A DNA stretch of 10,856 bases from Chloroflexota bacterium (GTDB lineage Bacteria; Chloroflexota; UBA6077; JACQUR01), in assembly GCA_016210245.1 (NCBI GenBank), contig JACQUR010000259.1:1-10856 (forward strand). Direction: 5' to 3'. Shown in pieces: positions 6,272 to 10,856 of the stretch (position 1 is the stretch's first letter; each line of letters opens with the position of its first letter). The position numbers were made by a program, and so were the translations under genes. The notes under the pieces were generated by a model. The model saw nothing but the letters and a program-made list of their open reading frames with translations. It was not told the DNA's origin and did not search any database.

Positions 6272-7540
6272 CTACGTCGCGGCCGGGGCCATGGTCGGGC
6301 TGGGGCGCTGCAGGCGGATGAACAGCGCCATGCTGGCCCCGATGAGCGCCACCACGCCGCCGGCCAGGAAGGCGTACTGGTAGTCGCCCAGCGAGACCCG
6401 GATTGCGCCCGCCGTGGTGGCCACCACGGCCGCGCCGAACTGGTGCGAGGCGAAGATCCAGCCGAAGATGGTGCCCACGGAGCCCTTACCGAAGCGGCGG
6501 GTGGTCACCGCCACGGTGGGTGGCACGGTGGCGTGGCTGTCCAGCCCGAACACGACCGCGAAGATGAGCAGGCCGGAGAAGTCAGTCACAAAGGGCAGCA
6601 CGAAGAGCGACACGCCGCGCAGGGCATAGATCAGGGCCAGCAGCTTGCGCGGGTCGAAGCGGTCGGTCAGCCAGCCAGAGGCGAGCGCGCCGACGAAGTT
6701 CATCCCGCCCATCACCCCCAACGTGGCTGCGGCCGTCATCTCCGGGATGCCGTGGTCGATCGAGTGGGGGATGAAGTGGGTGCCCACCAGGCCGTTGGAG
6801 GTGGCGCCGCAGACGAAGTAGGTGCCGGCCAGGAACCAGAAGTCGGGCGTGCGGATGGCCTGCACGAGCGGCACCGCCGGCGCCTCGGCCTGCGCGCTGG
6901 CCTTCGCCGAGGGCGCGTCGGCCCGGTCCGCTCCATACGGGCGCAGGCCGACGTCAGTCGGGTCGTCGCGCAGCCACAGCAGCACGGGCACCGCCAGAGC
7001 CACGACGGCGGCCGCGATTGCCAGCGCACCGGTCCGCCAGCCGAAGGCGACGATGATCGCCATCAGCAGCGGCAGGAAGACGAGCTGGCCGGTGGGGTTG
7101 GCGCTGCCCAGGATGCCGAGCACCAGCCCGCGGCGGGCCACGAACCAGCGGCTGGCGATGGTGGCGTACAGCACCGAACTGCTGCCGCCGGCGCCCAGGC
7201 CGACCAGGATGCCCCAGAGCAGGCTCAACTGCCACAACTGGCTCATGGCGAGCATGCCGGCCATGCCAAGAGCCAGCAGGACCAGGCTGCCCAGCACCAC
7301 CAGACGCGGACCGAAGCGGTCCATCAGCCGGCCGGAGAGGGGGGCCGACAGACCGTAGAGCAGCAGGTTGATGGAGATGGCGGAGGCGATGGCCGCCCGG
7401 TTCCAGCCGAACTCGCCGTCCAGCGGGACGATGAAGGTGGTGACCGAGGCGCGAATCCCGGCCGAGACGAGGACGGTGACGAAGGTGACGGCGACGATGA
7501 TCCAGCCGTAGAAGAGGGGACTACGGGGCAGGCGGGACAT
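6272..7540 (-). CDS. MFS transporter, monocarboxylate/oxalate-formate antiporter-like
   Basis: The 422-residue integral membrane protein has the length and hydrophobic pattern of a 12-helix major facilitator. The N-terminus GWIIVAVTFVTVL, the EFGWNR segment and the loop GRLMDRFGPR (70-79) match the MCT/OFA-type branch, which moves organic anions such as monocarboxylates. The second half carries the repeat of the loop motif, GWLTDRFDPRKL (289-300). A hydrophilic central loop (about 191-230) separates the halves. Substrate cannot be read from sequence. The ATG at 7538-7540 has GGGAGG four bases upstream. The ribosome site overlaps a small hairpin (7549-7564). A -10-like TACAAT lies at 7588-7593 without a clear -35, so promoter assignment is weak. 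It is on the same strand as the antitoxin genes on both sides but separated from each by over 100 bases, so it is probably its own unit. Confidence 0.9.
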   Translation of the reverse strand: MSRLPRSPLFYGWIIVAVTFVTVLVSAGIRASVTTFIVPLDGEFGWNRAAIASAISINLLLYGLSAPLSGRLMDRFGPRLVVLGSLVLLALGMAGMLAMSQLWQLSLLWGILVGLGAGGSSSVLYATIASRWFVARRGLVLGILGSANPTGQLVFLPLLMAIIVAFGWRTGALAIAAAVVALAVPVLLWLRDDPTDVGLRPYGADRADAPSAKASAQAEAPAVPLVQAIRTPDFWFLAGTYFVCGATSNGLVGTHFIPHSIDHGIPEMTAAATLGVMGGMNFVGALASGWLTDRFDPRKLLALIYALRGVSLFVLPFVTDFSGLLIFAVVFGLDSHATVPPTVAVTTRRFGKGSVGTIFGWIFASHQFGAAVVATTAGAIRVSLGDYQYAFLAGGVVALIGASMALFIRLQRPSPTMAPAAT

Positions 7541-7548
7541 GCAACCTC

Positions 7549-7564
7549 CCGCGAACGCTCGCGG
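7549..7564 (-). promoter_or_regulatory. Small hairpin at the MFS ribosome site
   Basis: CCGCGA, a four-base loop and TCGCGG form a perfect six-pair stem. In the MFS mRNA its end overlaps the first G residues of the GGGAGG ribosome site (7544-7550), so folding could reduce translation. No effect is demonstrated. Confidence 0.35.
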
Positions 7565-7589
7565 AGCGGATGGGGATGGGCAGAGCCAT

Positions 7590-7645
7590 TGTACTCCTGG
7601 AGGCAGGTTGGCAGCGCGACAGGCGTCTGCCCCTGCTGGAGTACA
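7590..7645 (-). terminator. Imperfect hairpin directly after the antitoxin gene
   Basis: Outer arms TGTACTCC (7590-7597) and GGAGTACA (7638-7645) are perfect complements. Inside, CAGG..GGCAG pairs with CTGCC..CTG. The structure begins three bases after the antitoxin stop codon (7649-7651), where a terminator would be expected, but no T-run follows. Its distal arm overlaps the TACAAT that could be the -10 of the MFS promoter. Confidence 0.4.
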
Positions 7646-7648
7646 CCG

Positions 7649-7999
7649 CTAGGCCGTGAGCGCTCGCTCTTCCGCTTCCTTCAGGGGCGCCGTCGCCCCC
7701 CACGCCCGGGTGTGGGGGACAGGCTTGTTGGTGAAGAATGCTGATCCAGGGCTACCGCTGAAGGATGAGAGCCTGACCACCAGAGACTGGCAGAGCGCCC
7801 GGTCCAGGGCCGCCTCGCGGACGAACTCAGAGGTGCGCATGCCCATCTTTTCCGCGCACTCGGCCACCCGCTCAAAATCCCGCCGCGAGAAAGCCACCGA
7901 TACCACGACGCGAGCGTTTTTCACACCGGCCCGCTTCTCGACCCTCTTGTCGTCCCAGCTTGCGGGTTCCTGCAAGTCTTGAAGTTCTTGCTCTTTCAT
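7649..7999 (-). CDS. Ribbon-helix-helix antitoxin (BrnA-like partner)
   Basis: The 116-residue protein contains a strand and two helices typical of ribbon-helix-helix DNA-binding antitoxins: ARVVVSVAF, then SRRDFERVAECAEKMG, then RTSEFVREAALDRAL. It directly follows the BrnT-like toxin gene (16 bases between stop and ATG), the usual toxin-first order of BrnT/BrnA systems. It should neutralise the toxin and repress their shared promoter. The ATG at 7997-7999 is preferred over a TTG at 8006-8008; a G-rich stretch (GAGGGGG) lies about 11 bases upstream of the ATG and GGGA lies closer. The C-terminal ~45 residues (from VVRLSSFSG to the end) do not look like part of the domain and include a GC palindrome (7697-7718), so the tail may have been added or altered later. 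Confidence 0.68.
   Translation of the reverse strand: MKEQELQDLQEPASWDDKRVEKRAGVKNARVVVSVAFSRRDFERVAECAEKMGMRTSEFVREAALDRALCQSLVVRLSSFSGSPGSAFFTNKPVPHTRAWGATAPLKEAEERALTA
7697..7718. repeat. GC palindrome inside the antitoxin C-terminal codons
   Basis: cccccacg/cccgggtgtggggg pairs over 22 bases with a single G-T mismatch, centred at 7707.5. It encodes part of the unusual tail (PHTRAW) of the antitoxin. Such palindromes inside a gene end can reflect insertion of a small repeat element. Confidence 0.45.
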
Positions 8000-8015
8000 T
8001 GGTCCCAAAGCCCCC

Positions 8016-8297
8016 TCAGGAATCCAGCTTGGCTCGCTCCTGCTCTTTGCACCGCCAGGCGGTCACCGGCCGCCACACCGTGGGCTCATGGGTCGGCTCA
8101 ATAGGGATAGCAATGCACGTGCCCCCATGGTCCCGACCAATGATGAGGTACTGCGCGCGGCGCCGCTTCCTGTTCCGCAAGATTACGTGCTCGTTCTCCA
8201 GCACCTGGCTCACCTGACGGGACGACAGGCCGTGACGAGAGAACTTCTCCTCATTGTCGTCGTCAATCAGGAAACCCGTGACCTCCGACCTTGACAA
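8016..8297 (-). CDS. BrnT-like toxin
   Basis: The 93-residue protein resembles BrnT toxins, which are ribonucleases with a RelE-like fold. Its layout matches the family: DDDNEEKFSRHGLSSRQVSQ (the D-x-x-K-x-x-x-HG-v motif near the start), a Y-L-I-I-G-R-D strand in the middle, and a final WRPVTAWRCKEQERAKL, matching the r-x-I-S-A-R-x-A-x-x-x-E-r end of BrnT. The start is uncertain. A TTG at 8295-8297 has GGAG five bases upstream and is chosen. An ATG at 8340-8342 would add 15 residues but has no ribosome site and overlaps the -10 elements and the putative operator. The antitoxin gene lies 16 bases downstream. The pair is divergent from the DUF6941 gene. Confidence 0.65.
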   Translation of the reverse strand: MSRSEVTGFLIDDDNEEKFSRHGLSSRQVSQVLENEHVILRNRKRRRAQYLIIGRDHGGTCIAIPIEPTHEPTVWRPVTAWRCKEQERAKLDS

Positions 8298-8311
8298 GGC
8301 TGCTCCGGGGC

Positions 8312-8348
8312 CACTACGGTTGTAGTGCTTGTGTAGTACCATTGTAAT
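8312..8348. promoter_or_regulatory. Shared divergent control region with three half-sites
   Basis: Half-sites CACTAC (8312-8317), GTAGTG (8322-8327) and GTAGTA (8333-8338) have centres 10 and 11 bases apart, placing them on the same helix face; the first two form an inverted repeat. The -10-like elements overlap: TACAAT on the minus strand (8341-8346, for the toxin) and TGTAAT on the plus strand (8343-8348, with -35-like TTGTAG at 8320-8325 and a 17-base spacer, for DUF6941). A ribbon-helix-helix antitoxin commonly binds such arrays, so autoregulation here is plausible, with a possible effect on the neighbour gene. Confidence 0.5.
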
Positions 8349-8364
8349 TGGATTGGGGGAGCAA

Positions 8365-8787
8365 ATGGAAGTCGAATGGCTCATCCTGGCCGACGCGGCG
8401 CAGATCGTGGGCGGCAAGCTGTACCTGCTGGGCGGCGGCTGGACCGTACTGACAGCGCAAGCGGGCTTCCCGGTGCAGCAGCACTGTGGCATCGCGGCCG
8501 CGTTCACGGTGCCGTGGACCGAGACCAACCAGCGCCACGACGTGGAGATCGAGATCTCGGACGAGGACGGCCGGCAGACCCTGTGGAAGCAGGCCGGCCA
8601 GGTGGAAGTGGGCCGCCCGCCGGGCATCCCGCTGGGCTCGGACCAGCGTGCCCAGATCGCGGTCGACCTGGTGCTGAGCTTCGAAAGCGCGGGGACGTAC
8701 GTCATCCTGGTGCGGGTCGACGGCCAGGAGGGGCGGCGCACCTCGTTCCAGGTTGTGCCGGGCCCGGGCGTGGCGGCGCGCAAGTAG
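8365..8787 (+). CDS. DUF6941 family protein
   Basis: The 140-residue protein begins MEVEWLILADAAQIVGGKLYLLGGGW, with the A-D-A-A-x-x-x-x-GKLYLLGGGW signature of the DUF6941 family. It continues with an alternating beta-strand pattern (HDVEIEISDEDGR, AQIAVDLVLSFESAGTYVILVRVDG) and ends with a strand-like FQVVPGPG. It has no signal peptide or membrane segment and no catalytic motif was recognised; the family's function is not known to me. The ATG at 8365 has GGGGGAG three bases upstream, a strong choice over an upstream in-frame TTG at 8329. It is transcribed divergently from the toxin pair through a short shared control region, and ends 14 bases from the convergent mannosyltransferase gene. 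Confidence 0.88.
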   Translation: MEVEWLILADAAQIVGGKLYLLGGGWTVLTAQAGFPVQQHCGIAAAFTVPWTETNQRHDVEIEISDEDGRQTLWKQAGQVEVGRPPGIPLGSDQRAQIAVDLVLSFESAGTYVILVRVDGQEGRRTSFQVVPGPGVAARK

Positions 8788-8801
8788 CGCCAGCGCAGAT
8801 C

Positions 8802-10028
8802 CTACGCCACCCAGTAGCGCAGGGCGAACATGGCCATGAACAGGCTGCAGAGGCCCGTGGCGAGGATGACGTAGCCGCGGTCGAACCAGGGGTGGCGCCC
8901 GGCCAGGGCCAGGACGATGAAGGCCGGGAAGAGCGCCAGGCCAAAGCGCATCAGCGAGCCGAGGTGGCCGGTCGAAACCATGGGCACCAGGAGGACGCTG
9001 GCGAACAGGGCGAAGCCGGGCCGGACCAGCCACCAGCTTGCGGCTACCAGGATCAGAAACAGGATGGTGAAGGCGAGGTTCACCAGCGAGTCAAGCGGGG
9101 CATGGATGTTGAGCGGCACGGTCGAGAAGGTGTTGAGGATCGCCTCCCAAGGCGGCGAGAACTGGCGGTACCATCCACTCTGCACGGTGAGGAACATCCA
9201 GGGATCGCCCGAGAGCGCGTAGACATAGGCCATCCAGGTAGCGTATGCGGCGGGGATGAGCCCGAGCGCCAGCAGGTCGAGGCGCAGCGCGCGGAGGTCG
9301 AACTTGCGTTGGGCCAGGTACTCGAAGGCCAGGGGCAGGGCGACCAGGACGCCGTGCGGGCGGGCGAGGGTGGCCAGACCACCCAGGGCTCCTACGACCC
9401 ACCACTGCCTCCGGCGCGCGCAGGAGAAGGAAGCCAGGACGAGGGCCAGGAACAGCGACTCGGGGTACACGGCCGAGAGGAACAGGCTGGTTGGGAAGAT
9501 CAACAGGTAGAGCGCTGTCCGGCCAGCCGTCGCTTCATCGAAGTCGCGGCGCACGAGGGCGATGAGGTAGCCGAGCGCGACCAGCAGCGCCACGTTCGCG
9601 ATAAGGAAGCCGGCCAGGAGCAGGCCGTCCCGGTCGGTTCGGCCCAGGAGGACGCCTACGACCCGCATGGCGAGGGGGTAAAGGGGTGAGAAGGCCAGGC
9701 TCGATTGCTGCCCCGGTTGGTACGCTGGCGGGTGGATGTAGCCACGCTGGGCGATGCCCAGGTACCAGTCTGAATCCCAGCGCGACCAGATGTTGAGCCA
9801 GCTTCTTGAGAACGGAGGATCCAGGTATATGGCAAGATCGAAGGGGTATGGAGGGTGAACCAGATTCAACGCCAGCCACCCCACGCACTCCAGCATGATC
9901 CGGGTGGCAGCAAACGGGACGAGGAGGTCCCGCACCAACCAGCCGGACAGGTGCTGCCGGACTCGGTCGATCACCCGGCCACTATGGAGCGCGGCGGGAA
10001 CGCCTGGACGGTCGACACGTCCTTCCAT
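8802..10028 (-). CDS. Membrane mannosyltransferase, PIG-V-like
   Basis: The 408-residue multi-pass membrane protein resembles the PIG-V/GT76 family, which transfers mannose from a polyprenyl-phosphate donor to a glycolipid or glycan on the outer face of the membrane. Key features are WSRWDSDWYLGIAQRGY (81-97, containing the W-D-x-x-W/H-Y motif with the likely catalytic acid in the first loop), FSPLYPL (113-119), FPTSLFLSAVYPESLF (178-193) and LATLARPHGVL (218-228), all typical of bacterial members. A hydrophilic N-terminus of about 30 residues comes before the first helix. The ATG at 10026-10028 lacks a convincing ribosome site, so the true start may be a GTG or TTG slightly downstream. A TTGACG -35-like box lies at 10064-10069 without a good -10. 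The acceptor is unknown. No other glycan genes are adjacent. Confidence 0.87.
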   Translation of the reverse strand: MEGRVDRPGVPAALHSGRVIDRVRQHLSGWLVRDLLVPFAATRIMLECVGWLALNLVHPPYPFDLAIYLDPPFSRSWLNIWSRWDSDWYLGIAQRGYIHPPAYQPGQQSSLAFSPLYPLAMRVVGVLLGRTDRDGLLLAGFLIANVALLVALGYLIALVRRDFDEATAGRTALYLLIFPTSLFLSAVYPESLFLALVLASFSCARRRQWWVVGALGGLATLARPHGVLVALPLAFEYLAQRKFDLRALRLDLLALGLIPAAYATWMAYVYALSGDPWMFLTVQSGWYRQFSPPWEAILNTFSTVPLNIHAPLDSLVNLAFTILFLILVAASWWLVRPGFALFASVLLVPMVSTGHLGSLMRFGLALFPAFIVLALAGRHPWFDRGYVILATGLCSLFMAMFALRYWVA

Positions 10029-10099
10029 GGCTGGTCCGTTCTGATCCCTGCTTGTCTGGAGTGCGTCAAGTCGCCCGGGGAGCGTAGCACAGCCCGGCG

Positions 10100-10243
10100 A
10101 TGCACGTCGCTCTGGCGGAGCTCTTGCCCCGCGACCTGCCCGTGCGGCTGGTACACCTGGCGTGGGGTATCGCCACTATCGGCCTGGTGGAGGCCGCCGC
10201 GGCCCGCCAGCGCCGAGCGCAACGGGTGCGCTCGGCGGGATAG
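10100..10243 (+). CDS. Possible small protein, 47 residues
   Basis: An ATG-initiated frame of 47 codons, directly after an in-frame stop at 10085, starts MHVALAELLPRDLPVRLVHL and ends in a basic helix (ARQRRAQRVRSAG). Most third codon positions are G or C, as in the real genes here, and the middle could be an amphipathic helix. There is no near ribosome site (GGGGAG is about 17 bases upstream) and no visible promoter, and the last codons overlap a hairpin (10211-10237). It may be a gene remnant or chance. No family is recognised. Confidence 0.28.
   Translation: MHVALAELLPRDLPVRLVHLAWGIATIGLVEAAAARQRRAQRVRSAG
10211..10237. repeat. Perfect hairpin, 11-bp stem, 5-base loop
   Basis: cgccgagcgca and tgcgctcggcg are exact complements around the loop acggg. 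It covers the last codons of the possible 47-residue frame. It could end transcription from the left, but no T-run follows on either strand. Confidence 0.55.
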
Positions 10244-10253
10244 GGCGCGGGGG

Positions 10254-10276
10254 TCCTTCGACAAGCTCAGGATGAG
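10254..10276. repeat. Copy of a widespread repeat containing TTCGACAAGCTCAGGA
   Basis: The block with core ttcgacaagctcagga is a sequence I recall as recurring between genes of many unrelated bacteria; its translations (LSLSKDP, PELVEG) often appear as false peptides. Only one copy is in this window, so its repeat nature rests on memory, not on the window. Confidence 0.5.
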
Positions 10277-10308
10277 CGGGGGACGAGGAGCCGGGGAGCG
10301 AGGGCTGA

Positions 10309-10334
10309 GCCCGCTGATGGCTGATGGCGGGCAG
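10309..10334. repeat. Short heptamer array inside an inverted repeat
   Basis: GCCCGC (10309-10314) and GCGGGC (10327-10332) are inverted around a 12-base loop. The heptamers CTGATGG, CTGATGG and CGGGCAG run from 10314 to 10334. The last ends in GGCAG, the core of the heptamers at 10634-10668. Confidence 0.4.
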
Positions 10335-10336
10335 TG

Positions 10337-10364
10337 TTGGGCGAACACCTTTCGGACGTATAGT
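10337..10364 (+). promoter_or_regulatory. Promoter for the 73-residue hypothetical protein
   Basis: A -10 TATAGT (10359-10364) follows a -35-like TTGGGC (10337-10342) after 16 bases. A start near 10371 would leave a leader of about 33 bases before the TTG start. The -35 matches consensus only in TTG. Confidence 0.5.
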
Positions 10365-10391
10365 TAGCGTAGGACTGGGATCTTGTCGCGC

Positions 10392-10397
10392 AAGGAG
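10392..10397 (+). promoter_or_regulatory. Ribosome binding site deciding a TTG start
   Basis: AAGGAG followed by six bases and the TTG at 10404. This is the best ribosome site in the right part of the window and sets the start of the 73-residue gene. Confidence 0.7.
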
Positions 10398-10403
10398 AAG
10401 CAC

Positions 10404-10625
10404 TTGAGCACCGAGCAAGAACGGGAGCGGGAGCGACCGGAAGGGCAACGCATCGCGGTGAGCGCCTCGGATGAGAGCGTGGCCAAGCTCCAACTGGCAG
10501 CGCGCTGGGCCGAGCTCTATGCGCCCCAGGAGAGCGACGCACTGCCGGCCATGCTAAAGCGGTTCCGCCACGTCTACGAGTTCCTGGACGCCATCACCCA
10601 CGGGATCGAGCCGCCGGGGGAGTAG
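10404..10625 (+). CDS. Hypothetical protein, 73 residues
   Basis: A small soluble, charged protein with no signal peptide and no recognised family. The N-terminus is basic/acidic and probably disordered (STEQERERERPEGQR), followed by likely helices (DESVAKLQLAARWAELYA and DALPAMLKRFRHVYEFLDAITHG). The TTG at 10404-10406 is chosen because AAGGAG (10392-10397) sits six bases upstream; a TTG at 10383 has no comparable site. A promoter is visible at 10337-10364. Its stop lies eight bases before the heptamer array of the nested inverted repeat. The helical C-terminal part with a disordered head could fit a small adaptor, but no function can be assigned. Confidence 0.62.
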   Translation: MSTEQERERERPEGQRIAVSASDESVAKLQLAARWAELYAPQESDALPAMLKRFRHVYEFLDAITHGIEPPGE

Positions 10626-10633
10626 AGGCCAGA

Positions 10634-10856
10634 AGGCAGTAGGCAGAAGGCAGGCGGCAGGCGGCAGATTGGCTCGCAGCAGACTGGTACACTGCGACTC
10701 CTGATTGGTGGGGTCTTATCCGAGCCGCGACCGTCAGGGAGCGCGGCCCCCGGGGGCCGCGCTCCCTGACGGTCGCGGCTCGGACTGTCAACCCTATGAA
10801 TCAGGAGTCACAGTGTACTACCTGCCTTCTGCCTTCTGCCTCCTGCCTCCTGCCTC
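10634..10856. repeat. Nested inverted-repeat element with heptamer arms
   Basis: From outside in: five heptamers (A/C)GGCAG(A/G/T) at 10634-10668, mirrored by five heptamers CTGCCTT/CTGCCTC at 10822-10856 that reach the window edge; then 20-base arms (10687-10706 and 10799-10818) pairing at 19 of 20 positions; then loops of 12 and 14 bases; then the perfect 66-bp palindrome at 10719-10784. No reading frame of note lies inside. It resembles a small non-autonomous palindromic element. Confidence 0.8.
10719..10784. repeat. Perfect 66-bp palindrome, right copy
   Basis: Both 33-base arms are exact reverse complements, from tccgagccgcgacc at the left to its mirror at the right, with the centre between 10751 and 10752. 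It is the complete form of the structure at 1-53. As RNA or single-stranded DNA it would form a very stable hairpin. No T-run follows. Confidence 0.9.

Larger units (their letters stand above)
10029..10358. other. Repeat-rich intergenic stretch between mannosyltransferase and small hypothetical gene
   Basis: This region holds the possible promoter of the minus-strand mannosyltransferase (left end), the 47-residue frame, a perfect 11-pair hairpin (10211-10237), a widespread-type repeat (10254-10276), and a short heptamer array inside an inverted repeat (10309-10334). No other convincing gene was found on either strand. Confidence 0.6.

Noticed and set aside
6155..7744. Long open frame of 529 codons on the plus strand
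   Set aside because: It is antisense to the MFS gene, and its translation is rich in His, Gln, Gly and Ala with no domain. The MFS frame gives clear transmembrane helices.
8291..8320. Plus-strand promoter using TTGACA at 8291-8296
   Set aside because: The -35 is perfect but the only -10 at a suitable distance is TACGGT after 18 bases, and the box lies inside the start of the toxin gene. The TTGTAG/TGTAAT pair is better placed for DUF6941.
8016..8783. Full 255-codon minus-strand frame ending in the BrnT-like toxin
   Set aside because: The first ~160 codons lie antisense to the well-supported DUF6941 gene and its control region and look like a shadow. Only the last ~93 codons resemble a protein family.
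8376..9689. Open frame of 437 codons on the plus strand
   Set aside because: It overlaps the DUF6941 gene in another frame and is antisense to the mannosyltransferase; no start site or domain supports it.
1..10856. Whole window as a single transposon with the palindromes as terminal inverted repeats
   Set aside because: Each copy is itself a full palindrome, so orientation is undefined; there is no transposase or integrase gene in between, and the flanks show no target duplication that can be seen here.

Overview
This GC-rich window (clearly above 60% G+C by eye) looks like chromosomal accessory DNA from a bacterium, most likely a member of the Chloroflexota. That placement is an inference. 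It rests on the Thr/Pro-rich (TP)n linkers joining secreted modules, the DUF6941-type protein, the cohesin/dockerin-like repeats and the intergenic heptamer/octamer repeats. No rRNA, tRNA, CRISPR array or transposase gene was seen.

Layout, left to right. Positions 1-53 hold the right part of a long perfect palindrome cut by the window edge. Positions 101-5047 (minus) encode a secreted modular protein of 1648 residues: signal peptide, sialidase-like propeller, TP linker, five tandem ~129-residue PPC-like domains, TP linker, cohesin-like domain, an IPT/TIG domain interrupted by a dockerin-like motif, a second dockerin-like motif and a TP tail. A good sigma70-type promoter (5104-5131) and ribosome site (5051-5059) fix its GTG start. 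Next come two overlapping genes (5204-5737 and 5734-6156, minus) that look like a helix-turn-helix antitoxin followed by a PemK/MazF-like toxin. An octamer repeat array (6232-6271) abuts the stop codon of a 12-TM MFS transporter (6272-7540, minus). A second probable toxin-antitoxin pair follows (7649-8297, minus): a BrnT-like toxin and a ribbon-helix-helix antitoxin. It is divergent from a DUF6941 gene (8365-8787, plus), and the short control region between them has three evenly spaced half-sites. A PIG-V-type mannosyltransferase (8802-10028, minus) converges on the DUF6941 gene. The right 830 bp hold a repeat-rich intergenic stretch, a possible 47-residue ORF, a 73-residue hypothetical protein with promoter and ribosome site (10404-10625, plus), and a nested inverted-repeat element (10634-10856) built around a second copy of the palindrome.

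The genes do not form one pathway. Secreted adhesion/glycan-type modules, a lipid-linked sugar transferase and a transporter are interspersed with two toxin-antitoxin modules and several short repeats, which is typical of a variable region. The most unusual observations are: (1) the 66-bp palindrome present at both ends, whose two copies differ only by symmetric, mutually compensating changes; (2) the surrounding multi-layer inverted repeat with heptamer arms; (3) the dockerin-like motif lodged inside a TIG domain of a protein that also carries a cohesin-like domain; and (4) the toxin-antitoxin pair whose toxin has an enlarged PemK-like domain.
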